This document shows positions 41,695 through 50,351 of a DNA stretch of 64,000 nucleotides, one piece after another. Origin of the DNA: Gordonia humi (GTDB lineage Bacteria; Actinomycetota; Actinomycetes; Mycobacteriales; Mycobacteriaceae); assembly GCF_014197435.1 (NCBI RefSeq), contig NZ_JACIFP010000001.1, forward strand, positions 1,550,001 through 1,614,000, given 5' to 3'. The position numbers and the translations under genes are program-made. The notes below the pieces were generated by a model that worked only from the letters and a program-made list of their open reading frames with translations, did no database searches and was not told where the DNA came from. Every line of letters starts with the position of its first letter. The stretch's first letter is position 1.

Positions 41695-43026
41695 ATGACG
41701 GAGACGCTCGACAGGGCCGAGGGCGACCTGCGGCCGGTGCCGATGAGTGAGCGCAACGGGGTGCTCGAGGTGATGAGCATGCGCCGGGATCCATTCGCTT
41801 TCGCCGACGAGAAGCTGACCCGCTACGGCAAGGTGATGGGGCTCAACGCGCTCGGCATCCGGATGGTGACGGCGGCGGGTCCTGAGGCGGCTCACGAGAT
41901 ACTGATGAACAAAGAGAAGGCGTTCGCCAACGCGCCCGCCTGGAGCTACTTCATCGGCCCGTTCTTCAACCGCGGTGTCATGCTCCTCGACTTCGAGGAG
42001 CATCGTCACCACCGCCACATCCTGCAGGCCGCATTCACTCCCAAGGCGCTCAAGGGCTACATGGACGAGATGGAGCCCATGATCGCCGCGCGGATGCGGC
42101 AGTTCCCGACCGGTGACGTCCGGATGTTCACCGAACTCAAGCAGCTGACGCTCGACGTCGCGCTGGAGGTGTTCCTCGGTCTGGAACTGCCGAAGGCGGA
42201 GGCCGACCGCATCAACCGGGCGTTCATCGACACGGTCCGGGCGGGTGTCGCCTACGTGCGCAAGCCGGTACCGGGCGGGCGCTGGTGGAAGGGACTCCGC
42301 GGCCGCAAGGTGCTCGAAGAGTTCTTCTACAAGCATATTCCGGCCAAACGCGCCGCGGTCACACCCGACCTGTTCTCGGTCCTGTGCCACGCCGAGAGCG
42401 ATGACGGCCACACGTTCACCGACGACGACGTCGTCAACCACATGATCTTCGTGCTGATGGCCGCGCACGACACGTCGACCATCACCATGACGCAGATGGC
42501 CTACCACTTCGCCAAGAATCCCCGGTGGCAGGACCGCGCGCGGCAGGAGTCGCTGGCGGTCGAGCAGCCGCTCGCCTATGACGACCTCGCCGGCCTCGAG
42601 GCGATCGATCTCGTGATGCGCGAATCGCTCCGGCTGTGCCCGCCGGTGCCGGCACAGCCGCGCATGGCGATCAAGGACACACAGGTGCAGGGGTTCTTCA
42701 TCCCCGAGGGCACGATGGTCGTCGTTCCGCAGATGTCGAACCACCGGGATGCGGAGATCTATACGCACCCGGATATGTTCGATCCGGAACGATTCCTGCC
42801 CGACCGCGCCGAAGACAAGGCCCATCGCATGGCGTGGATGCCGTTCGGAGGCGGCGTCCACAAGTGCATCGGTCTGTACTTCGGGCAGATGGAGATCAAG
42901 ACGATCATGCATCACCTGCTCCGTGACTACGAGTGGTCGGTGCCCGCCGACTACGAGATGCCGATGGACTACAGCTCGCTGCCCGTGCCCAAGGACAAGC
43001 TCCCCGTCCAGATCCGGCGACGCTGA
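41695..43026 (+). CDS. Cytochrome P450 (CYP136-like by context)
   Basis: 443 residues. The heme-binding loop is FGGGVHKCIGLYFG, the ExxR motif is ESLRLCPP, the I-helix oxygen groove is LMAAHDTSTITMT, and HHRHILQAAFTPKAL is the C-helix. It would hydroxylate a hydrophobic substrate with electrons from a ferredoxin, which is not encoded nearby; the ferredoxin reductase at 46654 is a possible donor. The order P450, TetR, SDR recalls the cyp136 locus of M. tuberculosis. The ATG at 41695 has only a weak ribosome site. Its stop overlaps the TetR start (TGATG). Confidence 0.92.
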   Translation: MTETLDRAEGDLRPVPMSERNGVLEVMSMRRDPFAFADEKLTRYGKVMGLNALGIRMVTAAGPEAAHEILMNKEKAFANAPAWSYFIGPFFNRGVMLLDFEEHRHHRHILQAAFTPKALKGYMDEMEPMIAARMRQFPTGDVRMFTELKQLTLDVALEVFLGLELPKAEADRINRAFIDTVRAGVAYVRKPVPGGRWWKGLRGRKVLEEFFYKHIPAKRAAVTPDLFSVLCHAESDDGHTFTDDDVVNHMIFVLMAAHDTSTITMTQMAYHFAKNPRWQDRARQESLAVEQPLAYDDLAGLEAIDLVMRESLRLCPPVPAQPRMAIKDTQVQGFFIPEGTMVVVPQMSNHRDAEIYTHPDMFDPERFLPDRAEDKAHRMAWMPFGGGVHKCIGLYFGQMEIKTIMHHLLRDYEWSVPADYEMPMDYSSLPVPKDKLPVQIRRR

Positions 43027-43628
43027 TGGTCGGCCGGACCACCGAGCGCAAGGCGCGGGTCACCTCGTCGCCGTCCGACCAGGAGGCCGCCATCCTGGCG
43101 GCCGCGGCCGCCGAGTTCGCCGCCGTCGGTGCGCGTCGCGCCAACATCGACGAGGTCGCCAAGGCCGCGGGCGTCAGCCGGTCGACTCTCTACCGTCGTT
43201 TCCCGAACAAGGAGGTGCTGCTGCTCGCCGTCGCCAACGAGGCCTACGAGAACGGCCTGCGTCGACTGGTGGCCGCCGTCGACGGGCTCGGTCCCGCCGA
43301 CGCGGTGGTCGAAGCGTTCGCGACCGGTGCCGAGCTCGTGCACACCGACCCGTTGCTGCGTCGGATGGTCCTCGAGGACGTCGAACTGCGCAACCTCACC
43401 GCATCCACGATGAGCGGCCTGTTCATCGAGATGGTCACCGAGCGCGTCGCCGAGACCCTGCGCCACGCGGGGGCGACGATGCCGCACGACGATCTGCTGC
43501 AAGCAGTGGAACTGCATGTGCGGCTGGTCATCTCGTTCCTCGAAGTACCCAGCCCCGAACCGGGGCGCCAGACCGTCGAGTTCGCCCGCCACCTCGCCGC
43601 GACCTATCTCGCGCCGATGATCTATTGA
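43026..43628 (+). CDS. TetR-family regulator of the P450 operon
   Basis: 200 residues, ATG overlapping the P450 stop by one base. The helix-turn-helix is AAAAEFAAVGARRANIDEVAKAAGVSRSTLYRRFPNKEVLL. The C-terminal domain is helical (LGPADAVVEAFATGAELVHTDPLLRRM). It most likely binds the two 24-bp sites at 40478-40501 and 41621-41644 and thus controls the DUF2236 gene, this operon and perhaps menC. Inducer unknown, probably the P450 substrate. Confidence 0.88.
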   Translation: MVGRTTERKARVTSSPSDQEAAILAAAAAEFAAVGARRANIDEVAKAAGVSRSTLYRRFPNKEVLLLAVANEAYENGLRRLVAAVDGLGPADAVVEAFATGAELVHTDPLLRRMVLEDVELRNLTASTMSGLFIEMVTERVAETLRHAGATMPHDDLLQAVELHVRLVISFLEVPSPEPGRQTVEFARHLAATYLAPMIY

Positions 43629-43645
43629 GACCGTCAAGGAGCATC

Positions 43646-44530
43646 GTGTCCGCACTCAAACGATTCGCAACCGACCGCGCCGACCGCCGCCTGGCACAGG
43701 TTCGCGCCGGCGTGGCGGGAAAGGTCGTCGCGATCACCGGCGGCGCCCGAGGCATCGGCTTCGAGATCGCCGAACAGATCCTCGCCGTGGGCGGGCGCGT
43801 TGCGATCGGCGACATCGACGGCGACGCCGTCGGCAAGTCCGCCGCCGACCTCGGGATCGAGGGCGTCGAGCTCGACGTCACCGACTCCGCGTCGTTCGAG
43901 GACTTCCTCGACGCCGTGGAGGAACGGGTCGGCCCCGTCGACGTGCTGATCAACAACGCGGGCATCATGCCCGTCGGTTCGTTCCTCGACTACGACGAGG
44001 CGCTGATCCGCCGCACCGTGGAGATCGATCTCGTCGGAGTCGTCCTCGGCACGCGCGCCGCGGCTCGTCGGATGGTCGGGCGCGGCGGCGGTCAGATCAT
44101 CAACATCGCCTCGGTCGCCGGGCGTCTCGCGGCCCCCGGCCTCTCGGTGTACAACGGCGCGAAGGCCGGTGTCATCGAGTTCTCCGAGACGCTCGACTTC
44201 GAGCTGGAACGTCAGGGAGTGCGGGTGTCGGCGGTCCTGCCGTCGTTCACGAACACGGCGTTGGTGACCGGCATCAACACCAATTCGATCGTCAAGACCG
44301 TCGACACCGACGTCGTCGGACGACAGGTCCTGTCGACGATCGCGACCGGTCGCACCCGCACGACGGCACCGGCGTCGATGCGCTGGGTCGACGCGATGCC
44401 GGTGACACCTCTGCGCCTCAAACGACGCCTGGCCAGGATCGCCGGAACCGATCGGATGTTCCTGGACACCGACGCGTCCGCGCGGGCCGCCTACAGCAAG
44501 CGCATCGGTCAGGGGCCGGACGCCGGATAG
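43646..44530 (+). CDS. Short-chain dehydrogenase/reductase
   Basis: 294 residues from a GTG with AAGGAG upstream. The cofactor loop is VVAITGGARGIGFEIAEQIL, then NNAGIM, INIASVAG and the catalytic YNGAK (Tyr-x-x-x-Lys). The acidic residue in GDIDGD after the second strand suggests NAD(H) preference. A long C-terminal extension (residues 235-294) is basic. It probably oxidises the alcohol made by the P450. Third gene of the operon. Confidence 0.88.
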   Translation: MSALKRFATDRADRRLAQVRAGVAGKVVAITGGARGIGFEIAEQILAVGGRVAIGDIDGDAVGKSAADLGIEGVELDVTDSASFEDFLDAVEERVGPVDVLINNAGIMPVGSFLDYDEALIRRTVEIDLVGVVLGTRAAARRMVGRGGGQIINIASVAGRLAAPGLSVYNGAKAGVIEFSETLDFELERQGVRVSAVLPSFTNTALVTGINTNSIVKTVDTDVVGRQVLSTIATGRTRTTAPASMRWVDAMPVTPLRLKRRLARIAGTDRMFLDTDASARAAYSKRIGQGPDAG

Positions 44531-44540
44531 GGTGGCGGGC

Positions 44541-45044
44541 GTGCCCGAAGACCGAGCCGACGCGCCCGCGCCGCAGACGGACCGACCGGCGACGAGGATC
44601 GTCACGGTCGCCGTGATCGCGGTGATTCTCGCGTGCGTCGCGGTCTGGCAGTTCGCCGTGCGCCCGCATCACTACTCCGACGCCGAGTTCGTCGCCGCGA
44701 CCACCGAACGGGTCGGACTGCTCGTCGAGGCCGACAGCGACGACCACCACCGCGCCGACCGGATCCTGGCGGGGTCGACGGGCGACTTCCACGACGCGTT
44801 CGCGCAGTCGGCGGATGCGTACACCAGGTTCGTGACGTCGGCGCACACCCGCGGGGACGGCGGCGTCGACGGCGTCGCCCTCGCCAGACGGGACGGCGAC
44901 GCCGCGCTCATGCTGGTCGCCGCGAGCGTCCGCGTGACCACGGCCGACGGCGCGGACGCATCGCTGACGCCGTTCCGCCTGCGAGTGCTGATGGCGCCGG
45001 ACGACGGCGAGCTGAAGATCTCCGCCGTCGAGGTGCTGCAATGA
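44541..45044 (+). CDS. Mce-associated-like membrane protein 1
   Basis: 167 residues. One N-terminal helix (RIVTVAVIAVILACVAVWQFAV) anchors an extracytoplasmic NTF2-like domain (HHYSDAEFVAATTERVGLLVE, STGDFHDAFAQSADAYTRFV). The GTG at 44541 is chosen because TAGGGT (44528-44533) lies 7 bases upstream, a leaderless start; an earlier GTG at 44532 would lie inside that -10. First of four overlapping genes of the same design. In mycobacteria such Mce-associated proteins stabilise Mce lipid importers, but no mce gene is visible here. Confidence 0.72.
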   Translation: MPEDRADAPAPQTDRPATRIVTVAVIAVILACVAVWQFAVRPHHYSDAEFVAATTERVGLLVEADSDDHHRADRILAGSTGDFHDAFAQSADAYTRFVTSAHTRGDGGVDGVALARRDGDAALMLVAASVRVTTADGADASLTPFRLRVLMAPDDGELKISAVEVLQ

Positions 45045-45538
45045 TCTCCCGGCTCGAGCGTCCGCTGACCGGACGGACGTGGATCGCCCTCGGGATCGCC
45101 GGGGTCCTGCTGATCGCCGCGCTCGCGGTGTGCGTCGTCGGACTCGATCATCGAGCGGTGCAGCGTCGTGCCGCCGCCGATCGGACCGCGGTGTCGCAGC
45201 AGGCGGGGGAGGCCGTCGCCGCGGTGTTCTCGGTATCGGCCCGCACGTGGCGGGAGGATCGCCGGGCGGCCCGCGAACACCTCGCTCCGCCGCTGTCGAC
45301 GACCCTGCGCGAGGCGCTGAACAGCGGACCGCCGACCGGAGTCGACTCCGTCGCATGGGAGCCGCTGCGGCGAGCGACGGTCGACGTCGACGGCGACGCG
45401 GCGACCGCGCTCGTGGTGGCCCGAGTCAGCGTGACTCCGTCCGGGGCGCCGGAACAGGTGGTCGAACGGACCGTGCAGGCGAGCCTCGTCCGGGTCGACG
45501 GTCGGTGGCTGCTGGCCGGATTGGACGAACTGCGATGA
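45041..45538 (+). CDS. Mce-associated-like membrane protein 2
   Basis: 165 residues, ATG overlapping the previous stop (ATGA). A single membrane helix (TWIALGIAGVLLIAALAVCVVG) is followed by an extracytoplasmic domain with GEAVAAVFSVSARTWREDRRAA and the C-terminal strand LVRVDGRWLLAGLDEL, the W-containing end typical of the family. Translationally coupled to its neighbours. Confidence 0.68.
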   Translation: MISRLERPLTGRTWIALGIAGVLLIAALAVCVVGLDHRAVQRRAAADRTAVSQQAGEAVAAVFSVSARTWREDRRAAREHLAPPLSTTLREALNSGPPTGVDSVAWEPLRRATVDVDGDAATALVVARVSVTPSGAPEQVVERTVQASLVRVDGRWLLAGLDELR

Positions 45539-46086
45539 CTGACGCGGAGACGGTCGACACGGGGATGATCGACCGGACGACGACCGACCGGGCGACGACC
45601 GCCCGGGGAGGGTGCCGCCGCGCCGCCGCGGTGCGACTGGCCGTCGTCGCGATGGCGGCGGTCGCCGTGATCACGGCGTGCATCGGCGCGTGGGGACTGG
45701 CGTCCGGCGGCGACGACGCCGACGGCGCGGTCGCCGACGTGTCGGCCGCTCTCACGGTGATGCTCACCCCCGATCCGGCCGATGCGCGCGGCTACGTCGA
45801 GCAGGTGCTCGACGCCAGCGCGGGCGCACAGCGCAGACGCATCGAGAGCGGGCGCGCCGCACTCACCGAGTACGTCGCCGCGTTGTCGGTCCGACCGGCC
45901 GGACGCATCGTGTCCGCCGGCCTCGAAGACGCCGACGGCGATTCGGCCACCGTGCTGGCGGTGGCGCAGGCCACCGATCCGACGTTGATCGGCGGCACCT
46001 CGGACGACGATCGAGTGACGGTCCGCATCACCGCCGTCCGTGAGGCCGATCGCTGGCTGATCACCGACACGGAGGCGTCGGCGTGA
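45535..46086 (+). CDS. Mce-associated-like membrane protein 3
   Basis: 183 residues, ATG overlapping the previous stop. A Thr/Asp-rich cytoplasmic start precedes one helix (LAVVAMAAVAVITACIGAWGL). The outer domain (ADVSAALTVMLTPDPADARGYVEQVLDASAGAQRRRI, then ITAVREADRWLITDTEA) has the same plan as its neighbours. No lipobox. Confidence 0.65.
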   Translation: MTDAETVDTGMIDRTTTDRATTARGGCRRAAAVRLAVVAMAAVAVITACIGAWGLASGGDDADGAVADVSAALTVMLTPDPADARGYVEQVLDASAGAQRRRIESGRAALTEYVAALSVRPAGRIVSAGLEDADGDSATVLAVAQATDPTLIGGTSDDDRVTVRITAVREADRWLITDTEASA

Positions 46087-46568
46087 GCAGACGATCGGCC
46101 GCGTCGGCCGTCGCCGCGTGCGCGGTGATCGTGGCCGTGGTGTTCGGGGCGCTCGCGGGCCTGGCCCACCGTTCTCCAGACGAGCCGCGCCGCGAGCCCG
46201 CGCAGGCGGCGGCCGCCGCGGTGACGGCGTTGATGACGTTCGCCCCGGGCGACTCGGACGAGAGCCGCCGCGGAGTCGAAGGACATCTGACCGGAGTGCT
46301 CGCCGCCGACTACGCCCGCCGGGGACCCGACGTCGTCTTCCCGTCGGCGGTGGCGTCGAAGGTGACGATGACCGTCGACGTCACCGACGCGGGCGTCGTC
46401 GACGAACAGGAGCGGTCTGCGCGTGTGCTGGTGTTCGCCGATCAGACCGTCGTCGTCGGCGAACACCGGGATGTGCCGTCGCACACAGGTATTGCGCGCT
46501 GGGCGTGGATGACTAGAGTCGAAGGTCACTGGTTGATGGCACGGCTCACTCCCGTGTCGCCCCAGTGA
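46083..46568 (+). CDS. Mce-associated-like membrane protein 4
   Basis: 161 residues from a GTG overlapping the previous stop (GTGA). The hydrophobic N-terminus (ASAVAACAVIVAVVFGALAGLA) is a membrane anchor or signal peptide; the remainder (AAVTALMTFAPGDSDESRRGVEGHLTGVLAADYARRG, TRVEGHWLMARLTPV) follows the same pattern. Last gene of the four-gene set. Confidence 0.65.
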   Translation: MSRRSAASAVAACAVIVAVVFGALAGLAHRSPDEPRREPAQAAAAAVTALMTFAPGDSDESRRGVEGHLTGVLAADYARRGPDVVFPSAVASKVTMTVDVTDAGVVDEQERSARVLVFADQTVVVGEHRDVPSHTGIARWAWMTRVEGHWLMARLTPVSPQ

Positions 46569-46618
46569 CGTCGACCATTCTCCTCTCCGCTCCGCGCGGA
46601 GTCGAGTGAGGCTTCGCC

Positions 46619-46638
46619 GGTCGAGCGGAGTCGAGACC
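46619..46638. repeat. GGTCGAGCGGAGTCGAGACC repeat unit
   Basis: A 20-base semi-palindromic element; a partial second copy (GCGGAGTCGAG) lies 24 bases upstream at about 46597-46607. Elements of this form are, as I recall, scattered in intergenic regions of Gordonia and relatives. It lies between the Mce-associated set and the ferredoxin reductase gene. Confidence 0.4.
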
Positions 46639-46653
46639 CGATAAGGACTGCAT

Positions 46654-47850
46654 GTGAACGAACCGATTGTGATCGTCGGCGCCGGCTTGGGCGGCGTGCG
46701 GATCGCCGACAACTTGCGCAGCGGCGGCTATGAAGGCGAGATCGTGCTGCTCGGGCAGGAGTCGCATCCGCCGTACGACAGGCCGCCGTTGTCGAAGGCG
46801 GTGGTGACCGGTGACGCCGACCGTCCCGATCTCAAGCCCGCCGAGTTCTATGTCGACAACCGCATTGATCTGCGGACCTCCAGTCGCGTCGTCGCCGTGG
46901 ACCCGCTCGCGCACACGGTGACCGTCGAATCGGGCGGTGCGACCTCCGAGGTCGCGTACGGGACCCTCGTCCTGGCGACGGGTCTGGTGGCTCGCCGATT
47001 CCCGGGCGTCGACGACGATGTGACAGGCGTCCATGTGATCCGCACGATCGACGATGCACTCGCAGTGCGTAAGGCGGCGTCGCGGGCGACGAGTGCGGCC
47101 GTCGTCGGTGCGGGCTTCATCGGCAGCGAGGTCGCGGCGAGCCTGCACGCCCTCGGTGTTCCGGTCACCTTGATCGAACCCGCACCGACTCCGCTCGCGG
47201 TGGCGATCGGGGAGCGGATGGGCCAGATGGTGACCCGACTGCATCGCGAGGCCGTCGACCTGCGGACCGGTGTCGGCGTCGACGAGATCGTCGCGCGCGA
47301 CGGCGCGGTGTCGTCGGTGCGTCTGTCCGACGGATCCACGGTCGAGGCCGACCTCGTCGTCGTGGGGATCGGTGGATACCCGGATCTGGATTATCTGGAG
47401 GGCTCCGGCATCGAACTCGCGCCCCGCGAATCCGGCGGCGGCATCGCGTGCAACGGGGTCGGACTCACCAGCGCCCCGGATGTGTACGCGCTCGGCGACG
47501 CGGCGAACTGGACCGACGCCCACGGTGATCACCACCGCGTCGAACACTGGAACCACGTCGTCGATCAGGCGGCTCTGTTGGCCGCGGAACTGTTGGGGCA
47601 CACCATCACCCATCAGGCGGTCCCGTACTTCTGGAGTGACCAGTACGGACTCAAGATCCAGATGCTCGGCGCTCCGCACCCGGACGACGAGGTCCACGTG
47701 GCACAGGACGACGGGCGGAAGTTCCTCGCCTACTACAGTCGTGACGGGCTGCTGACCGGGGTGATCGGTGCCGGGCTGGTGGGCAAGCTGATGAAGACGA
47801 GGCCGTACCTGCAGACCCCGACGCCGGTGTCGGCGCTGCTCGGACAGTGA
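46654..47850 (+). CDS. Ferredoxin/rubredoxin reductase (FAD, NAD(P)H)
   Basis: 398 residues. Two dinucleotide folds are visible: IVIVGAGLGGVRIADNLR for FAD and AAVVGAGFIGSEVAASLHALG for NAD(P)H; the second FAD motif is DVYALGDAANW. Signature PPYDRPPLSK is that of putidaredoxin/rhodocoxin-type reductases. It passes electrons from NAD(P)H to a ferredoxin serving P450s, possibly the one at 41695. GTG start; GATAAGGACTG upstream supplies AAGGA. Its stop overlaps the alkD start (GTGA). Confidence 0.9.
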   Translation: MNEPIVIVGAGLGGVRIADNLRSGGYEGEIVLLGQESHPPYDRPPLSKAVVTGDADRPDLKPAEFYVDNRIDLRTSSRVVAVDPLAHTVTVESGGATSEVAYGTLVLATGLVARRFPGVDDDVTGVHVIRTIDDALAVRKAASRATSAAVVGAGFIGSEVAASLHALGVPVTLIEPAPTPLAVAIGERMGQMVTRLHREAVDLRTGVGVDEIVARDGAVSSVRLSDGSTVEADLVVVGIGGYPDLDYLEGSGIELAPRESGGGIACNGVGLTSAPDVYALGDAANWTDAHGDHHRVEHWNHVVDQAALLAAELLGHTITHQAVPYFWSDQYGLKIQMLGAPHPDDEVHVAQDDGRKFLAYYSRDGLLTGVIGAGLVGKLMKTRPYLQTPTPVSALLGQ

Positions 47851-48572
47851 CGATCGGTCCGGACTCGTCCGCGGCGGAGATCGTCGACGCCCTGGTGGCA
47901 CTGGGCGATCCGGACCGGGCGGCGGGATCGCGCCGCTTCTTCAAGACCGCACCGGGCGAGTACGGCGAGGGCGACGAGTTCGTCGGGATCCGGGTGCCGG
48001 TGCTGCGCGCGCTGGCCAAGCGGCTGCGGGGTCTGTCGGCGCCGACGATCGTCGAGGTGCTCGAGAGCCCGATCCACGAGGCGCGGCAGCTGGCACTGTT
48101 CGTGCTGACCGCGAACATCGGTGCGCGCGACTCCGATCGGGCCGCATGGGTGCAGGTGTACCGCGATGCGGTCCGCGCAGGCCGGGTGAACAACTGGGAC
48201 CTCGTCGACTGCTCGGCCGACCCGGTGCTCGGCGCCTGGCTGCTGGCCGCCGACGACTACGCGGAGCTGATCGAATGGGCGTCCTCGGAAGACCTCTGGG
48301 AACGCCGGGTGGGGATCATCGGCACCTTCGCGTTCATCCGTGCGGGGCGAGCCGACGCCGTCCTCGCGGTGGCGCCGATCGTCGTCGCCGATCGGCGCGA
48401 CCTGATCCAGAAGGCGTTCGGATGGATGCTTCGCGAGGTCGGCAAACGAATCGATCGGGCGCTGCTGATCGACTATCTGGACGCTCACGCGGCCGAGATG
48501 GGGCGGACGGCGCTCTCGTACGCGGTGGAGCACCTGCCCGCCGAGGAGCGAGCCCGCTATCGGGCGATGTGA
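47847..48572 (+). CDS. AlkD-type DNA glycosylase / DNA alkylation repair protein
   Basis: 241 residues of HEAT-like helical repeats. The family motifs GDEFVGIRVPVLRALAKRLRG, VNNWDLVDCSADPVLGAWLL (catalytic aspartate) and LIQKAFGWMLREVGKR identify AlkD, which excises bulky N3- and N7-alkylpurines without base flipping. It starts with a GTG overlapping the ferredoxin reductase stop, so the two are coupled, an unexpected pairing. Confidence 0.88.
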   Translation: MTIGPDSSAAEIVDALVALGDPDRAAGSRRFFKTAPGEYGEGDEFVGIRVPVLRALAKRLRGLSAPTIVEVLESPIHEARQLALFVLTANIGARDSDRAAWVQVYRDAVRAGRVNNWDLVDCSADPVLGAWLLAADDYAELIEWASSEDLWERRVGIIGTFAFIRAGRADAVLAVAPIVVADRRDLIQKAFGWMLREVGKRIDRALLIDYLDAHAAEMGRTALSYAVEHLPAEERARYRAM

Positions 48573-48576
48573 CGTG

Positions 48577-48975
48577 TTACGCGGCCGGGGCCTGCTCCAC
48601 CTCGGGCTTCGGCGCGCCGCGGCGGACGAGTAGAGCCAACGCGACCATCGGGATCTGCATGGGGAGACGAGCCCACGCGATCGCCTTGAGGAGCGGGCTC
48701 TTGTCCACCCAGAGGCGGATCATGTTCACGTTGGCCGGGAACACCGCGATGAACAGGGCGGCGGCCAGCCCGGCCGCCGTGCGGCGGGTGCTCGGCACGA
48801 GGACCGCGGCGCCCACGCCGATCTCGGCGGCGCCCGACGCGTAGGTCCAGAATCGCTTCGAGCCGGGGACCTCGTCGGGGACGATCGAGTCGAACGGCTT
48901 CGGGGCCACGAAGTGCAGCACTCCGGGGACCAGGAGGATGCCGGACAGGATGCGCGTGAGGCGGTCGTGAAGCAT
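48577..48975 (-). CDS. DoxX-like membrane protein
   Basis: 132 residues with four predicted membrane helices (LSGILLVPGVLHFVAPKPF, ASGAAEIGVGAAVLVP, TAAGLAAALFIAVFPANVNM, LPMQIPMVALALLV), the DoxX/MauE-like plan. The ATG at 48975 is chosen because TAGGGT (48988-48983) lies 7 bases upstream; the GTG at 48984 overlaps that -10. Function in this group is unclear, often linked to thiol or redox processes. Convergent with alkD, four bases apart. Confidence 0.75.
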   Translation of the reverse strand: MLHDRLTRILSGILLVPGVLHFVAPKPFDSIVPDEVPGSKRFWTYASGAAEIGVGAAVLVPSTRRTAAGLAAALFIAVFPANVNMIRLWVDKSPLLKAIAWARLPMQIPMVALALLVRRGAPKPEVEQAPAA

Positions 48976-49002
48976 GGGGTCCACCCTACCTGTGACGTCG
49001 CG

Positions 49003-49773
49003 TCACGTGAGGATGCCGCGAGTGGTCTCGTCGGCAGGGAGGAAGGTCTCCAGGTGCAGACCTTCGAGGGTCGTGTCGGTCGCGGTGTCCAGGCGCGCGG
49101 ACACGCTGAAGAATCTGGCGGGCGTCCCGTCGACGTCGATCTCGAGGGTGAGGACCGGTCCCGCGGCCGGTGGTTCGCCGAGGCCGTCGAGGTATCCCGA
49201 CATCTCGACGGCGAGGGCCTCGTGACGGGCGTCGTGCGTGTGCTCGGCGCGCGAGCGCAGTCTGCGCAGCAGATGAGCGCCCCACTGCTCGAGGTCGCCG
49301 ATGCGGGGAGCGAGACCGTCGGGGTGCAGGCAGAGTTGGAGGACGTTCACCGGCGGCTCCAGCAGCCGCGCGGCGCACCCGGCGATGAGGACGTCGACGG
49401 CCGCATTGCGATCGACGATGTCCCAATGATCGTCGAGCAGAAGAGCCGGATAGGGCAGATGCGCGTCGAGAAGTGCTCGCAGACCGTCCATCACGACGGC
49501 CACGCCCGCGTCGTCGAGTGCGTGCTCGGCGAACCGGGGAGCGAATCCCGCCGCGAGGAGCAGCCGATTCCGATCGGCGAGCGGAACATCGAGGTGGTCG
49601 GCCAGGTGCAGGACCATCTCCGAGGTCGGGTGCGCCCGCCCGGTCTCGACCCTGCTCAGGTGGCGGGTCGACACCGTCGACAGATCCGACAACTCCTGCT
49701 GACTGAATCGCCGCCGTCGTCGCCAGAGGCGCAGCAGCGTGCCGACGTCGGGATCGGATGCGGTGACCGGCAT
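49003..49773 (-). CDS. XRE regulator with MmyB-like ligand domain
   Basis: 256 residues. An N-terminal XRE helix-turn-helix (VGTLLRLWRRRRRFSQQELSDLSTVSTRHLSRVETGRAHPTSEMVLHLA) is followed by the MmyB-like PAS-type domain (LPYPALLLDDHWDIVDRNAAVDVL), seen in actinobacterial fatty-acid-binding regulators. TAGGGT six bases before the ATG suggests leaderless translation. It is divergent from a hotdog thioesterase, and the gap holds a perfect 27-bp palindrome that is its probable operator. Confidence 0.85.
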   Translation of the reverse strand: MPVTASDPDVGTLLRLWRRRRRFSQQELSDLSTVSTRHLSRVETGRAHPTSEMVLHLADHLDVPLADRNRLLLAAGFAPRFAEHALDDAGVAVVMDGLRALLDAHLPYPALLLDDHWDIVDRNAAVDVLIAGCAARLLEPPVNVLQLCLHPDGLAPRIGDLEQWGAHLLRRLRSRAEHTHDARHEALAVEMSGYLDGLGEPPAAGPVLTLEIDVDGTPARFFSVSARLDTATDTTLEGLHLETFLPADETTRGILT

Positions 49774-49801
49774 CCTCCGACCCTATGTCCGAACGGCGTG
49801 A

Positions 49802-49828
49802 TGTCCATGACCTCGGAGGTCATGGACA
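49802..49828. promoter_or_regulatory. 27-bp perfect palindromic operator
   Basis: 13-base arms (49802-49814, TGTCCATGACCTC, and 49816-49828) are perfect reverse complements around a single G at 49815. It lies between the divergent XRE regulator and thioesterase genes, 17 bases upstream of the regulator's -10. Confidence 0.8.
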
Positions 49829-49859
49829 CCATGTCGCGGCGGACCGACGATGTGTCGTA

Positions 49860-49893
49860 TCCGATCGGGAGACGACTCCGATCGGCAGACGAC
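49860..49893 (+). repeat. Tandem 17-base direct repeat
   Basis: TCCGATCGGGAGACGAC (49860-49876) is followed at once by TCCGATCGGCAGACGAC (49877-49893), one mismatch. Each unit contains the palindrome CCGATCGG. It ends just before the thioesterase ribosome site, so it lies in the promoter or leader. Confidence 0.7.
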
Positions 49894-49904
49894 AAGGAGT
49901 CATG

Positions 49905-50351
49905 ATGGTCACCGATGTCCGCGGACGTGAGACGCCGACCGCGCTCGCTCGGCGTCTGATCGACGAGGTGGTGCTCGGATCGCCCGTCGCGACCGCGCTG
50001 GCACTGGCCCTGGATCGAGTGGACGTCGACGACGTCGCGCTGACCATGGCGATGTCCGACGAGCTGACGACTGTGCCCGGCGTGATCCACGGCGGGGCGG
50101 TGGCCACGCTGATCGACACCGCGGGCGCGGCGGCGTGCGCGTCCGGCGTCGACGGCGACGACGTGACCGGCGGCGCCACCACGCACCTGCAGATCGCCTA
50201 TCTCGGTCGGGCGTGCACCGATCTGCGTGCGGCGGCGACGGTCGTGCACCGCACCCGCGCGACGACCCACACCGACGTCGTCGTCAGTGGGACCGACGGA
50301 CGTGTCGTCGCGCGAGGTCAGGTGACGAGTCGGATCTTCTACCGGCGATGA
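49905..50351 (+). CDS. PaaI-type hotdog thioesterase
   Basis: 148 residues. [23 protein letters not shown] is the HGG motif of PaaI-like acyl-CoA thioesterases, with the helix carrying the catalytic acidic residue; [16 protein letters not shown] and [14 protein letters not shown] complete the fold. The ATG at 49905 has AAGGAG five bases upstream; an ATG three bases earlier is too close. Divergent from the MmyB-type regulator, which probably controls it, perhaps in response to an acyl ligand. Confidence 0.85.
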   Translation: MVTDVRGRETPTALARRLIDEVVLGSPVATALALALDRVDVDDVALTMAMSDELTTVPGVIHGGAVATLIDTAGAAACASGVDGDDVTGGATTHLQIAYLGRACTDLRAAATVVHRTRATTHTDVVVSGTDGRVVARGQVTSRIFYRR

